DNA of 64,000 nucleotides from Adiantum capillus-veneris (Eukaryota; Streptophyta; Polypodiopsida; Polypodiales; Pteridaceae), in the NCBI GenBank assembly GCA_014529385.2, contig CM043960.1, positions 122,437,043 through 122,501,042 of the forward strand, in the 5' to 3' direction. The position numbers and the translations under genes were made by a program. Shown here piece by piece: positions 10,423 through 22,190 of the stretch; the stretch's first letter is position 1, and every line of letters starts with the position of its first letter. Under the pieces are notes generated by a model that was given only the letters and a program-made list of their open reading frames with translations, was not told the origin of the DNA and did not search any database.

Positions 10423-10868
10423 AAGAGAAGGTCAATCTACCAGGTTCAACTAGCAACAATGAAGTAGAATACGACACACTACTTCATGGTTTGAAGATGT
10501 GCATTGGCCAAGGGATAAAACGTCTCATGGTAAAGGGAGATGCACTTCTCATTGTTAAACAGATTTTAGGCATTTGGGCATGCAAGAATGAAAGCTTAAG
10601 GACAAAAGTTCATGCCATTCGTAAGATGTTTAATCAGTTTGAAGAAGTGCAACTATATCATATTCCAAGGAAACAAAATGAAGATGCCGATTTACTTGCA
10701 CAACAAGCAGTTACATGTGTTGAGAGAGAAGTGCAGGTCATCATGGTGGCAGCAGCTGCAAGCAACCGAGATACCAGGGATTGGAGTCATTGGCTCCCAT
10801 TATTGGCTACATTTTGGAGGGTGAGTTTCCACAAGACTTCACGAAGGCTCAGAAGAGGAGACTCATGA
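10406..10868 (+). pseudogene. Gypsy-A Pol part 2: second (archaeal-type) RNase H
   Basis: This is the remainder of the additional RNase H that starts in the preceding frame. It shows NNEVEYDTLLHGL (catalytic Glu), KGDALLIVKQ (Asp) and NEDADLLAQQ (last Asp), so with FDGA upstream all four acidic positions are present. In Tat-lineage elements this domain is thought to supply RNase H activity while the first becomes a structural remnant. A second frameshift near 10770 leads into integrase. The preservation of all catalytic residues alongside a degenerate first domain fits that division. Confidence 0.82.
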
Positions 10869-12205
10869 AGAAGGCAAGTTTCTATCTCTTCCTAGAAGGC
10901 TCCCTCTATCAAAAAGGGAAGGATCAAGTGTGCAGAAGAGTTCCAACTATCGAGGAAATTCCAGCCATTCTAAAAGGTTTGCATGAAGAGTCATGTGGTG
11001 GTCATTTTGCCCAAGAATCAACTGTGAAGAAGATTTTGCTTGCGGGGTATGTTTGGCCAAGCTTGCATGTGGACGTTCAACATTGGTGTAAAAGCTGTCA
11101 CAATTGTCAGATAAATGGAAATAGAAGGTTGGTGCATGGCCCGAGGCAAATAGTTCTTGCAAATGGACCCTTTGAAAAGTGGGGCATTGATGCTATGGGT
11201 CCTCTGCCTAGGACAAAAAATGGTAAACTCTACATTCTAGTGGCTGTAGACTATATGACTAGGTGGGTGGAAGCTCAAAGTGTGGCAAGAGTGAATGAGA
11301 GGACAGTTAGCAAGTTTGTGTACAATCACATTTGTTGCAGATTTGGCACACCTTTGGAGATTGTTTCTGATAATGGTCCAGGGTTTAGGAAGGGCTTGCT
11401 CACTGAAGTTTGTGAAGAGTTTCACATTCTACATCGTCATAGCACACCATACTACCCACAGTCAAATGGTTTGGTGGAGAAGGCTAATGGTGTCATTGCA
11501 GGAATCATTAGAAAGATGGTGCAAAACAAGACAAAATTATGGGATGACTTCTTGGATGGTGCCTAGTGGGCATATCGAACCACATATAGGGAAGCCACGG
11601 AGTTCACACCATTTCACTTGGTCTATGGTCAAGAGGCTTTGCAGCCTATCGAGCTCAACATTCCAACAATGCGACTTCATGGCAAAGGAGCACAAGATGA
11701 TCAAGAGGTATGGATGGATCGACTTCTTACGTTAGTGGAGCTTGAGTGGAAAAGAGAAGCAGCATATGAGTGCTACAAGAGGAAAGCCACACAAGCGAAA
11801 GAAACGCACGACAAGAAACTGAAGGACAAAGGCATCAAGGAAGGAGAGCTTGTGCTAAGGTATGACAATCGACTTGACAATCGTTTTGATGCCAAGTTTG
11901 AAACTAGACGGCAAGGGCCATACATAGTCAAGAAGGCTTTCAATTCTAATTACTATCAGCTTATGGACTTGAATGGTAAAGAGCACTCCAGGAAGGTAAA
12001 CGGGTATCGCTTGAAGCCCTATTTGAGTCGCCTTCTACCAAAGGATCTACCAAAGATCTGTCCAAAGGCCGCTATCTCATGTAAGTATTGTTACATGAAG
12101 CATGAGTGTAACTCCAGCCAAAAATCTGAGGGGCCAAACAATGAAGATCTCGTCAAGGACTCTGAAGCACTCTCTTTGGAAAAGATGCTCTATGATGGTA
12201 CATGA
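10781..12205 (+). pseudogene. Gypsy-A Pol part 3: integrase (one nonsense codon)
   Basis: Integrase would insert the cDNA into the genome. The frame carries the HHCC zinc-binding region (LHEESCGGHF ... CKSCHNCQ) and the catalytic core with D in GIDAMGPLP, D in VSDNGPGF and E in NGLVEKANG. A TAG at 11564-11566 interrupts a run that otherwise continues in the same frame (WAYRTTYREAT...). The C-terminal domain includes the GPY/F-type RRQGPYIVKKAF, then KVNGYRLKPYL and a tail ending at 12205. There is no chromodomain. TAG probably replaced a Trp codon. Confidence 0.88.
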
Positions 12206-12219
12206 ATATACCATCATCC

Positions 12220-12233
12220 TGGGGGAGGGCTAA
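12220..12233 (+). other. Gypsy-A polypurine tract
   Basis: TGGGGGAGGGCTAA lies immediately before the 3' LTR start and would prime plus-strand DNA synthesis. The match to position and composition is good. Confidence 0.8.
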
Positions 12234-14168
12234 TGATAGCCGTTTTTCGCCTCTCCATAATTGCCATAGTAAGTTACTCCACCCTATCAAATTCACCCAA
12301 ACGCTATGGCTATCCCTACCATTTCACTGTACATAGGCGTGTGTGAGTTAGGGGGCTTTTCCCATATCTTCTTAAAAACCCTCAGCTAGCTAGTCACTGG
12401 GCTAGTTGAGCCAAAAAAATAAAAGTATATTATGGCCTCTTTGTGTGTAAATATTTCATTGTATATATGGCCTAAATATATGGATTTTTTATAATTATTT
12501 TGGTATTTTATTTAAATATTTCTACTTAGGTGTGTGTTTTATTAAACCTATGTACACCTTCTTTCATCCTCTTACACCATAATCATATTTTTTGCCAATA
12601 TGTACATACTCTAACCTCATATTTTTCCTTTATACAAATCACTCCCACATTTTCACCCTCACCCTCGTGAAAACAAAAAATTGATTTCTACTCATTGGTT
12701 ACGTTTATTATATTATTTACTTGCATACCTTTTCTCTTTCACCCAAAATAATTCAAGGAGGGACCATATCATATGATTCCAATATCTTTCCATATCCATA
12801 ACTCCTCCATATTTTTATTATTATTTTTACTCATTATTCTAACACCATGTGCTCATTGAGCTAAAGTCCATGAATAGTCCATACACTAGTCCCACCATGT
12901 ATATATTTCTTTATTCACCAATAATCCTCCTCCATGCATGGGTCAAGGGCAACTTGGATGCTTTGTATTATAATATGACAAAGGAGGGGCTCACTCTTGG
13001 ATGCATTGTACAAATTCAACAAAAGAGGGGGCCACTAAAAGACTTTTGCAGGCATAAAAACAGGCTTTTTGGTGAGAATTTTGGCACCTATCTCCACTCC
13101 AAATTTGGAGCGGTGGTAAAAAGAGAAAATGTAGCCCACGCTCTGAATAATCACCTCAAATTTTTTCATGATTTTTGGAGCTACCAGCGATGAGCTATAA
13201 GTTTTTGAGTGGACCCTAGTCTGCCCACTTTTCTCACAAGTAGCCCTTAGTCTTCTCTCACCCTTCGAGTTCAAGCTTCTTCAAAGCTTCACCATCTCAA
13301 TGATTCTCTTTTAATTCACCCCTCATCCTTCATCAAATCAACTCATCCTACCCATTGTAAATGTATCACTAACAATTCTAGTGATTATTACCACTAACAA
13401 ATAACTTCTCTTGTAAAAATGCACCCACACTATCAACATATGGAGTAGGCAACCGCACAAGTAAACCAAATTCACTCACTCCCATGGAAGTTTCTCTCCT
13501 TTCACCACATCAATAATTCTCTTACTTGAGCCCACATCCATGTGACTCAAGAGAAAAGAGAGACCCCATTCTCATTTGAAATTCATAAAAATTCATAATC
13601 CTTGATCTTTCCTAATAAAATTGATTAGGCTTAATCCTAATCAAGGCTTCTAAAACCTATAAATAGAACCCATTCCTCCTTGTAAAAGAAATCACTATAC
13701 CATTGCACACTAGATTGAGCGTACCACACGCCAGTTCTATCTTGGTTGTAAAGAGAGAGTAAGCTTCCTATACACCATCACCTTGGTGCATAGAAAAGCT
13801 TGAGCTAGTTTGAGTGAGTGCGAGTAGAAGATATTCTTCCTACCATTGTTGTATCTACCCCAACATCAATGAATTGGTAGTTTTGGGTGCAATTCATGTC
13901 CAAAGGCTCACGCTTCTCCTCCAATTTGGCTTGGCAAACTCATTCAGCTTCATAAGGTGACTTGTTTCATTGAAGGTTGTTGTTTTGTTGCTTGTGATTC
14001 ATTGGCTATTGTTTGGCTACCATTGTAAGAGGGTGGATGGTGAGAGGGCTCCCATAACCCTAAGACAATGTGCTAGTGATGCTATAACCAAATATTGTCA
14101 CTTGATTCCGCAAGCTCTAAGTTCCTTTTTGTGCAAAATATAAAGTTGAAACTAAGTTGTACACCATC

Positions 14169-14215
<47 letters not shown>

Positions 14216-14474
14216 TTTTAGTGTGTGAGAGTGTTCCATTGGTGTTAGGGTTAGTGTAAATTCCTTGCTTGTTTGTGGGTTGCTCTAACGATTCTCCTCT
14301 TTTGCGTCCTAGTTCACTCTTAAACTAAGTGGTGCCCCTTGTGTAGTTGGGATTTGGCTGTGGGTTTGTTGTTTTTGTTTGTGTTGTGTTGTGCCCCAGC
14401 CCCATTGAGCAGCACGGGAGCCTTGAAGGGTGTCTAGAGGTTGCTCTTCTTGTTGCCCACCCCGGACCGCTTCA
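12234..14474 (+). repeat. Gypsy-A 3' LTR (2241 bp)
   Basis: This is a direct copy of 3691-6318 lacking the 363-bp block after position 13266. It carries the same TATA box (13658-13667), a shorter CT tract (14172-14212) and the same 114-codon ORF (12849-13193). About 17 single-base differences from the 5' copy were counted by eye. The join to LINE sequence is at 14474/14475. Confidence 0.93.
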
Positions 14475-14478
14475 ATAG

Positions 14479-16189
14479 GGAGGGCTTGGGATCACTGACC
14501 CCGCACAGCAGAGCAGAGCCCTCCTTGGGAAGTTCACAGTCAGAGGACTTCTTCCAGGTGAGGAGCCCTGGAAGGAGTTCTTGCTATAGCGGCTTCGTGT
14601 TAGGGTGCCTCAAGCTGGAGGCCCCTGGCGACCTTCGACCACATGGATCTTCACAGAGATGCGCAGAGTTGGTTTGAGCAGGAGACTAGAGGACCGTTTT
14701 GTTGTGAGTTTGCTTCGATCTTGGGAGCACTTGCGGCGAGGCCTGGAGTAGCGACAGCCTACTTGCACGGAGGAGCACCTACGATAGCCCCTTGTTTGGA
14801 ACCCCATGGTTAGCACTCAGAGAGGCCCCTTGGTTGGTATTCGGCCTCATGTTTCCTAGGGTCCCATGGCAGCGGGTTCAGCGCGCTCTTTAGGTGACTA
14901 GTTACAGTTTTCAGGCTTGTCAGAGGAGTTGCAGGGTCTCCACCTCTACAGGGCATGAGAGTGGTGCAGAGCATGTGCCAACACATCTCAGAGGCAATTC
15001 CAGCTGAGTGGCTCACACCTCTCGAGCTAGTAGCACCTAGGTGGATGGGAGCCTTCACACCAGTGGAGGTTCTCATCTCAGTTCAGGCCTACTCAGAGAC
15101 TATTCCATCCCTTTTCTTTAAGTTACAGGGTGAGGGATGCTTACAGCAAGTTGCAGTAGAGGCCCCGCAGGTGGCAGAGTGCTGTTTTTAGAGGATCCGA
15201 GTGGTGGGCATCTGTGGGAGGACTTGTGTCATTGATCTTGACCCAGTAGCTCTTGAGACTGGACACTAGAGACTGTGGGCTTGGGAGTTCTTTCCATTGG
15301 CATGAGTACAGTGGGATCCTAGATAGCGGCTTTGGAGGGACCCTTTCTCTTTTGCAAACCACCCAAGTGTCCAGTTCTTTCAGTACATTGTTTGACTGGG
15401 ACGTCACATACTAGCAGCACAGAGAGAGGCCCGCCCCGCTGCAGCGCCTCATTGGCAGGAGGAGGGTCTCACAGCTGAGTTCTTGGCAGCCTTCTGAGAG
15501 AGGTTGTGGGACTCCAGATAGCCGAGGCGAGTCACCTTGTTTCAGTGGGGGCTGGTCGCACACAGAGCTACAGCAGTTGGGAGTTGGCTAGTGCATAGTG
15601 GTCTTTTGGCCGCATGTGCAGCTTGTGACCATCTTGTGGAGAGTCAACGTCACTGTCTTTGGGACTCTCCTTTGGCAAGTAGATGTGGCTTCGTGTTCTT
15701 TGGCTGATGTCTGCTCTTTCCATGGCCCGACAGTACACTTGGGGAGCAACGGCTTGGTCAACCCTCACGGGACCGGCACTTCAGTTTGAGCTATCTTCCA
15801 CCAGCAGGATGATAGTGATGCAGGAGGGGTGATCTACACTCCAGCCTCCCACAGAGCTTACTCCATAGGAGTTGTGCAGTGCGAGAGAGGAGTGTTGGGA
15901 GCTCATCAATGGCCTGACACTCTAGTTCATCTTGGGGGCCCGTTGCTTCCGCATCTTTGAGGCTCGCCCTGTGCCATCAGCAGAGACTGTTCGTGATCTT
16001 TGGCTAGAGTTGATCCACACTCTCGGAGGACAACTAGAGAGACTACATGGCAGCTCCAACCACATGCGGGAGCACAGAGAGGCTTTCCTTCAACTATGGC
16101 GTCCTGCGCCTTTCTACACCATGGTCCAGGGTGTACTCCAATGGCACTACCGACCACCTGTGTGGCTTTTCCCTCCTCCCATTTCTTGA
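14479..16189 (+). pseudogene. LINE ORF2, C-terminal part (RT thumb, zinc-binding tail)
   Basis: This is the continuation of the LINE ORF2 interrupted at 3690; the codon phase at 14479 matches that at 3690 exactly. It opens with GGLGITDPAQQSRALLGKF, the usual block after the RT, and KFTVRGLLPGEEPWKEFLL. Further on, in changing frames, there is a reverse-transcriptase zinc-binding region around 15541-15705 (FQWGLVAHRA ... CAACDHLVES ... CLWDSPLASR). A C-terminal piece lies at 15932-16189 (WGARCFRIFEARPVPSAETV). Many stops and frameshifts are present. Confidence 0.82.
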
Positions 16190-16323
16190 TTTAGTCCATT
16201 GTACATACACTGGTTTTTCATTGGGAGAGTCTCTCGACCATGGTTGCCCTCTCTTTAAGAGGTGGTTGTAGCCCTATGGGTAGTTTTATTAACTAATAGA
16301 AGGATCTTTTTCTCGAAAAAAAA
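16190..16323 (+). mobile_element. LINE 3' untranslated end with A run
   Basis: A short 3' tail runs from the ORF2 stop to an eight-A run at 16316-16323, preceded by TCTTTTTCTCG. This is the expected position for the LINE terminus. No target duplication can be checked because the 5' end lies outside the window. Confidence 0.55.
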
Positions 16324-18140
16324 TTAGATCCTAAATTTCCAAATTATCATTCAATGACAAACCTCAAGTTCGTGCTGCATCAGGCTGATTGCCATAAAAA
16401 ACCATCTGACAATATTACAGGCATAGTAAGTAATTTATCCTAGCTATACATAAATGATCCAAGATCCCAAAGAGCCTCAACCACTTATTTCCATCTCTTG
16501 AGAGACCCTCACTTGCGGTTTTAAGGCGTGCAAATGTTAAGCCAAAAATTTTATTGGATTCAAAAAACCACCATAAACTACTATATCAATGCTTAATTCC
16601 ATAAATTTGCCAAAGAACTTTTATCCAACCAATTACTTCCATGGTTATCATCGCACCTATATACGAATGCTATCAAGTAGCATAACGTCTGTATTTTCTT
16701 ATTAGGCTTAAAAAGATCAAGTAGATTCCAATTAGTATCTATCAGTCATTTCATGTGTGAGTATCACATGAGACAACAAAAATTTGAATAATCTGCCAAC
16801 ATTTTGATATGGAGATAGGTTCATCAGGCATCCTCATCTTGATTCTCTATGCGAGATAATTGTCACTGTATGGGTCGCATGTTACATCATGTAAGGGTAT
16901 AGTAGGAGAAAACCCAAAAAGCTAGTCTGTGAGTGTGCATATCCATATAACAAGTTTCAACTTCTACATATAAAAGCAAATCAAAAAAACATTTATTAAG
17001 AAAACCCAAAGTTTACTAAGTAGGTGCAAATGCACCTACCTGTCTCCTGTTTTTTAGAAAGTATACCTAAAGGTTGCATTCTTCATGTGTATCTTTGTGG
17101 GTACCTCAAGATCAACTGATCCCTGTAATATACTCGAAAAGGTAAGCAACCAAATTTCATCTTTGTTGCATAGCTACTCTCCATATGAGCCTTCGTACCC
17201 CGTCTATGCAGAAGATCTATATGCAAGTGAGTTGCACAAATTGTGTGTGTTTGTGTTTGTGTGTGCGCGCGTGCACGTGCGCGAGCGTGTCTCCCTAAGG
17301 GCACACGGATGTTTTACTAGCTCATATACACACGCCATAGTGAGTACTGCAAGTGAGAGCAATGCCATCAAAAGAAGATGGTTGTTGTGTGAGCATGTGT
17401 GAGGCTTAGGAGGGTTCTCGACGCTCATGCACTGTATTTTATGGTTGAGTTCAATGAGAAATAGAGAATGAACACTTTTGTAAAGTCTTAGCGAGAGAAA
17501 AAAAAGACATGAGAACGGGTGAGTGAGAGAGACAGAGAGAGAGTGTGTGTGTTCCAAACCCATATAATCAACCCCTGCATGTGGACATAATTAAGAAGAA
17601 ACTGTGTGGGTCAACACCCATGTTGGACATGTCAAAAGGGAGATGAATATCCCTTAGAAATAGGGAGAGGAACTGAAACCAACCTTCTTAGTATAGGTAC
17701 TAATTTCAAGGAACCACCACCTTGGTAGGCTTATCTATATATAGGGTCCTTCCAATACGAGAGAGCAAGAGCGCGTCACGCAAGAGAAGGAGAATGGTCT
17801 TTTAGGTAAAACTTAATCTGCTCTAGAATCTTTGTATGATTCTCAAGGTTGTGTTTTACATTCATGCGGGCTGTCATTCTAAAGTGTTTGTGGTCTTAAA
17901 AGGAAATTTATAAACATAAATAAGATTAGTCTTTGTACATTGAGCCTGCAATCCTTAAACCTACAAAGTCAGAGACTATAATAGCCGTGAGCAGGAGACC
18001 AGAAAAATAGTCTATGAAGGACCACCTAACACCAGTCAACCAAACAAAGGATTAAAGACTGTGGGTCCAACTTAGAACTAAGTTTCAGAATTAGTTTCTA
18101 AAGCCAGCGTCCCAATTTTCCCATAAGAATGAAAAAACCT
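16324..18140. other. No gene seen; GT-rich and AT-rich spacer
   Basis: No coding domain is recognised on either strand. A purine/pyrimidine-alternating GT/GC stretch lies at about 17239-17290. A TATA-like TCTATATATAGGG lies near 17729-17741, and GA-rich stretches near 17525-17545. The last five bases (AACCT, 18136-18140) are the left copy of the Gypsy-B target duplication. Confidence 0.6.
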
Positions 18141-18515
18141 TGTCATAAAAACTAATATAATTCTCCTAAATGATTTTCTCATGTTAAACTGATCATTTAA
18201 TATGGGGAAGTGCCAGGGGAGAAAAGCTAGAATATTGGTTAAGCTGGCAGACCAGCCACAATAGGGATCCAAAGGAGGGAAAATAGGGATCCAAAGGGGG
18301 GGGCATCTGCAAAAGAGCAATGTGCAACAATGGGCTAAAATGACCCCTAAGGTTCAGCCCATTAAGACTTCCAAAATGCTAAGGTTCCAAAATTCAAAGG
18401 TTGTGTCCAAAGGTCAAACATTAGGGAAATTGGATGCTTTGTGTGTGTCCCAAAAGTCTTCATGCATCCCTACATAGGACGGGGCGAGCCCTAGTTGTAG
18501 GAGATGAGAGAGAAA

Positions 18516-18552
<37 letters not shown>

Positions 18553-19744
18553 GCTCCCTTTACACAAAGGGAATGAGGGACACATGTCAGCTCCCTAGCC
18601 CAGATTCCCACAAGGTTTATTCAAATCCTATTGGATGGCCTTGGAGGTGGACCAATGAGAATTAGGCTAGAGTAAATCTAGTTTAATTGATTTACAAACA
18701 CTTAATAAAACAACCAATAAGAATTAAGCTCTCTAGAAGACTATTGGACAGTCTCCCAAGGGGTCCAATGAGCATTCAGCAGCCCAATGGCTTGCCTGAT
18801 TCTTATTGGCTAGGAGGCAAAGGGGTTCAATGAGAGTTTAGTTACATATATTAATTACCTAAAGCTCTCACAAAAGGGGAAAGGGGGACACATGTCAGAA
18901 GGCTATCATTTATGCTCCTGAAATCCTATTGGCTAAGCCTCGGGAGGTCCAATGGGGTGTCTGCATGAGCAAATAGCAAGAGGGGTCGACCAAGAGAGAG
19001 AGGGGGCTGATTTTTCAAATTTATTATTTGACTTACACACTCACACAATCTACATGTGAGGCAAGAAAACTTTCTCTCTCCTTCTCAAGTTTTAATGGAA
19101 AGCTTACCACCTACTCCAAGCTTGTGAGAAGGGAGGCCTACACCAACATCTCTTGGCTTTGTGATGCAAATCCAACCAAGATCCAAGCTTCAATGCATGC
19201 TCATCTCCTCTACCATGCTAATTACTAAGCTAAGCTATGCTAATATGAGTGATTATGTGAGGAGATGTACATCTTTCTCGTAAGACTACTCCTTCCTCTC
19301 AATCTACTCTCATACCCCACTAGCTCTCACCATCTTCAAAGGTGTGTGAGGTCTTGGGTCTGAGACCGTGAGGGAATTGATGTTGTGTTTGATAAGTGTT
19401 TTTCTTAGTGCTTGAAGTTTCCATCTTCATTGCACTAGCTAGTATTGAAGGGACACAAAGAATTGTATTGTAAAATGTCTCTCTTGATTGGAGAAACCAT
19501 AATAAAAAGCATTTTGGAGGGGGGACCGGCTCCATGAAAATCCGGTCCTCAACTGTTGTCAATTGCTCAATTTCTCTCTCTTTTGAAATATTGTTCTTGC
19601 TATCTAACTACGTGTTATATTTTTTGTTGCTCTCTCCACCCAAGCACTCTTGTTATTCTCATTAGGAATCTATCCTAATGAAATGCTCACTATGTTCATG
19701 CTATTTTCCACTGCACACAAGTTACTAGGCCATTAAATGTTACA
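18141..19744 (+). repeat. Gypsy-B 5' LTR (1604 bp)
   Basis: This is a direct copy of 25397-26991 and of the solo LTR at 33963-35569. It contains an (AC)n tract at about 18518-18551. It also carries four degenerate modules of the form ATTGG - about 20 bp - CCAAT at about 18627-18666, 18739-18779, 18798-18841 and 18925-18959; the third has TTCAAT in place of CCAAT. A conserved GGGGTCGACCAA motif lies near 18985. The U5-proximal part (GCCTACACCAACA..., near 19140) is also shared with the Gypsy-C LTR. No clear TATA box was found. Confidence 0.93.
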
Positions 19745-19745
19745 T

Positions 19746-19757
19746 TGGTATTAGAGC
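19746..19757 (+). other. Gypsy-B primer-binding site (initiator Met tRNA type)
   Basis: TGGTATTAGAGC, one base after the LTR end, differs at one position from TGGTATCAGAGC, the complement of the plant initiator methionine tRNA 3' end. Confidence 0.85.
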
Positions 19758-20162
19758 ACAAGGTTTCTCTTCTCTTGCTCAAGAAGGGAGGTCCTCAAGC
19801 TAGCTATAAATGGTTGGTATTATTAATTGCATGTGAGTAAGTAGAATAGGGATTTTTCAGCCTTGCAATGCGCTTGCCTTTGTGGAGTTAACGGGGCATC
19901 ACCGTCAAGAGCTATGGTCTTAATAGTGGAGTCCTACGGGGCTTGCCTACGGCTTAAACCACTATTGAGCTATTAGAAGCTTGACAAGAGACGGTGCTGT
20001 TTTGGTGTTGAACGACCCTGTCTTCTATTCCTTGTAATTAATGGTATTTGAGCCACAGCCACAGTAGCTTGAGTGCTTTTTCTAAAGGGGTAAAGAGGAG
20101 TAGCAACTAGGGCTTGAAGTGCCACAGTACACCTAAAAAGTTTACACCTAAAAGTTGTTAGA

Positions 20163-21700
20163 ATGGCTGACAATAGTAAAGAGAGTGAAATTAATGTTGA
20201 TAACTTTGATTTTGCTAATGAGCAGGCTACTAATGATGCCCTGATGCTTGTTAACTATCTTGTTTCTAGGCTTCAACAAGCCATGGGCAATCCATCCCTC
20301 CAAAGTGAAGTGCAATGGCAGCTTCGTGCTCATGGTATTCTCAAAGCTCCCCACCATGACAAGAGAGCACCTAGGAAGCCTCCTTGCGAGACTTCCAAAA
20401 GAGGCCTCTCTCCGATTCAGGAAGGAGAAGAAAATCCATATGAAGGGCTCAAAAGGAACAAGAAAGAAGTGAGTCTCCCACCACCTCGGCGGAGATGGTT
20501 CCACGATGACGGCGGGCTAAACGCTCTCCATCACCTCCAAAACGGAGAAGACCATCACATACTTCTCCACACCCTACTTCAAAGAGGGACGACAAAAAGC
20601 AAGAGAAGAAAAAGGCGAGAAAGAGGACACCCTCTTCTCCATCTTCTTCATCCTCTTCCTCTTATGAAAGTGATGGTGAAGACAAAGAAGATCAAGGCAA
20701 TAAAAAGGCGAGAAAGAGTTCACCCTCTTCTCCATCTTCCTCAAATTCTTCACCTTCTGAAGAAAGTGATGGTGCAACCTTTGAACCATCAAAAAGAAGA
20801 GGCCATAGGAAATCCTATGCCGCGTGGAAGAGGTCATCCAAACTCAAGAAGTTCAAAGAGGGAGGGAAGATCATCTCTTTCCTTACTACCTACGATGGCA
20901 CCTTTGGTGCTACGAACAAAGTCTTGGCCTTTATCCAACAGTTCAATGCGGCGTTTGGAGATGAGGGCTTCACGGAGTCCTCTAAGCTACGCCATGTAGC
21001 TATGCACTTTCAAAAGTCCACCAGACAATGGTGATCTAGCCTACGGGCCAACGATGAAGCTCCACGAACATGGAAAGCTTTAAGAGCTTCCATTATGAAG
21101 CAGTTTTTGGCCACCGATGCCAAAGACAAAGTACTCACCAAACGGCGAAGCTTGAAGCTCTCTCCCTATGAATCCATTCACAAATATGTAGACAAGTTTT
21201 GGGACTTACAAATCAAAGCCATTGTCTTCAAGAAGTTGGATTTTGGAGAGCAAAAGCAACAATTTTCTGCGGGCTTAACTGAAGAAATGGCGGAGTATGT
21301 CAACTCCCAAAGGCCACACACCATATCGGTAGTTATACACCATACTATGGTGGCTTCTCGAATCAATTTCCAAATGGGGGCTAAAAGAAATTTTAAGCCC
21401 ACGAAAAACAAGGGTTCCAATGAGCCTAAGAGGAAGGACAATATCCAAAAGTCTCCTAAGGGCAATTCCAACAAAGCTAAAGAGAAGGGAGTTTATAAAG
21501 GCAAAAATAAACTCTCTCCTGAAGAGCTTGAGCGTTATCGCAAGGATAACCGATGTTTCAAGTGCCGCGAGCAAGGGCATGCGTATTGCGCTTGTTCCCA
21601 AAAGAACCCTTGCCATGAGCCTCCTAGAGCTACCTTGGTCGAAATCCAAGAGGAGGAAACTCACCACAAAGGATCTCCTCTATGCCATTCTTGGGGAAAG
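20163..21700 (+). pseudogene. gag: Gypsy-B Gag (frameshift and nonsense)
   Basis: Gag starts MADNSKESEINVDNFDF at 20163. After a frameshift near 20510 it continues in another frame, through a Ser/Lys-rich region, to AFIQQFNAAFG and the capsid-like core (SIMKQFLATDAKDKV, YESIHKYVDKFWDLQIKA, 21065-21320). A CCHC knuckle, CFKCREQGHAYCAC, lies at about 21556-21597. TGA at 21032-21034 follows a Trp codon where related Gag has two Trp, so it probably replaced the second. The product would have formed the particle shell. Confidence 0.82.
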
Positions 21701-22190
21701 GTAAGAGAACATGATGCTTTTATTCCCTTTGACCCTGGTTCTACTCACAATTTTATATCCATAGAGTTGGCCACCAAGCTAGGCATACAAGCTTACGAGA
21801 TGGGAGATGTCCTACCCGCAGACGGTGCTTTCAAGGGGCAAGAAGCTTCAGTGACTCCCTTAATCGGGAAATTGAGGCTCCATGTCCAAACTATGTGGAC
21901 AAAGAGGACTTATTTATCTCTCCTCTCAAGCATGAGGATGTAATCCTAGGATCGCATGGCTACCAATGTTAATTTCCCTGAAAGGAGAATCTCTTTAAGT
22001 TCAGGGAAAAAGATATGTACATAGATGCCAAGCAAATGGGTAACACCATACCCATTGTACATACACAAGCTTTCAATAAGTCAATAAAGAGCTCTATTTC
22101 CGTGTACATGATTTTTGTTAAAGACTCTCAAAATGAACCTAATGTTTTAGCAAAAGAAATTTACACAATCAAAAAGAATTAGAGTTATCC
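21701..22190 (+). pseudogene. Gypsy-B protease region (broken)
   Basis: FIPFDPGSTHNFISIELATK at about 21720-21780 is a retropepsin-like active site with DPGS in place of DSGA/DTGS. The frame ends at 21943 after a shift. Another frame continues with remnants of the protease-RT linker up to about 22190. The maturation protease would cut Gag and Pol in the particle. Confidence 0.7.

Larger units (their letters stand above)
3691..14474 (+). mobile_element. Gypsy-A: near-complete Ty3/gypsy (Tat-like) retrotransposon
   Basis: The element runs from 5' LTR (TGATAGCC...) to 3' LTR (...CGCTTCA), with primer site, gag, pro-RT-RNase H, a second RNase H, integrase and polypurine tract in Ty3/gypsy order. 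A second, archaeal-type RNase H between the usual RNase H and integrase is the hallmark of the plant Tat lineage. By eye the two LTRs differ at about 17 positions in 2.24 kb, plus one 363-bp indel and a CT-repeat length change, so the insertion is recent. It sits inside the LINE ORF2. Flanks read ACAG (3687-3690) and ATAG (14475-14478), a 4-bp duplication with one change. Pol carries two frameshifts and one nonsense codon. Confidence 0.92.
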
